A DNA stretch of 64,000 bases, from NCBI RefSeq assembly GCF_028745505.1, contig NZ_JAQZZL010000002.1, forward strand, positions 682,001 to 746,000. Direction: 5' to 3'. The notes beneath the pieces were generated by a model. It did no database searches. It saw only the letters and a program-made list of their open reading frames with translations, and was not told the DNA's origin. Positions 63,649 through 64,000 of this stretch are shown here, piece after piece. The stretch's first letter is position 1. Each line of letters starts with the position of its first letter. The DNA is from Lentisphaera marina (lineage in GTDB: Bacteria > Verrucomicrobiota > Lentisphaeria > Lentisphaerales > Lentisphaeraceae). Both the position numbers and the translations under genes were made by a program.

Positions 63649-64000
63649 TTTATCCCAATTATTATCCTACCCAATTTGTCCCTCAAATTATCGTATATTT
63701 TTTGTATGAAGTCAATCGTCTAAGCTTATTATAGCCATTTTTTTTATGTCTTTAAAAGAATTTTGTTTACTTTTGGTCGGGGTAGGATGCGAATATGGAC
63801 TTGTTACTCCTTAGATTCAATGAGTTTCTAATATGCCAAAAAATGGAATTTACCCCAAAATAGATTACAAAAATGTAAATAATTGAACTGTTGTTTCTTG
63901 CTTTAGTTTTTTTTTGATTTTTTATATCTAGATAAAAATATAATATAAGCCATTGATTTTCAATTACTTAAGTTATATTTATTACACTTTATGTATCTTT
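63649..64000. other. AT-rich edge upstream of the kinase gene, no gene seen
   Basis: The 352 bases precede the kinase gene and run to the window end. They are very AT-rich and hold no convincing frame on either strand. The kinase promoter should lie close to 63660-63730. No clear palindrome or RNA motif is evident. Confidence 0.4.

Overview
The window looks like chromosomal DNA of a Gram-negative member of the PVC group, most likely Lentisphaerota (Lentisphaera-like). This is inferred from the low-to-mid GC content and from gene types typical of that group: a planctomycete-type cytochrome c domain fused to a formylglycine-generating-enzyme fold, an exported Gfo/Idh/MocA oxidoreductase with an exported sugar-isomerase-like TIM barrel, DUF4159 and DUF3500 proteins, and a pseudopilin-like C-terminal 'GDGHVE' motif. 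I saw no rRNA, tRNA, CRISPR array or prophage. About 50 protein genes are supported, mostly in compact co-directional runs.

Left end (1-11123). An IS element (821-2403) sits inside an L,D-transpeptidase gene. It is flanked by a 6-bp TATATA duplication, and removing it with one copy restores one open reading frame. Upstream of that gene are a SIMPL-domain gene and then a minus-strand run: Gfo/Idh/MocA oxidoreductase, TIM-barrel isomerase-like protein, endonuclease/exonuclease/phosphatase lipoprotein, ApbE flavin transferase, and cytochrome c-FGE fusion. Two membrane genes sharing a duplicated C-terminal module follow, then a small NAD(P)-binding protein.

Middle (11215-43345). This part holds uvrB with DUF3293, a DUF3500 protein, leuS, an AlbA_2 protein, an MFS permease with a strong terminator, a DUF4159 protein, a MoeB/ThiF-rhodanese gene, nspC, and larC with a perfect 12-bp tandem repeat encoding His-Ser-His-Asp. 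Next come a sigma-70 factor behind a structured intergenic region, DUF5063, a NUDIX hydrolase, a lipoprotein with a pseudopilin-like C-terminus, and acnB. A hybrid histidine kinase, cysteine desulfurase, YjjX-like NTPase and a protein broken at an A8 tract form one minus-strand group. Glycerol metabolism follows (glpD, with slyX and a glycerophosphodiesterase facing it).

Right part (43348-63648). Here are a leucine-rich-repeat protein, a MerC-domain membrane protein behind a Fur/Zur-like palindrome, and a GAPDH-arsJ pair (arsenate detoxification by 1-arseno-3-phosphoglycerate export). A TonB2-type operon follows (DUF3450-like, two MotA/TolQ/ExbB proteins, ExbD, TonB, TPR). ClpB and a nitroreductase separate it from a cobalamin-uptake operon (receptor, binding protein, permease) led by a cobalamin riboswitch. 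The likely matching ATPase lies upstream of the riboswitch, behind a Ser/Thr protein kinase. The TonB2-type complex could energise the cobalamin receptor, although the window does not show which receptor it serves.
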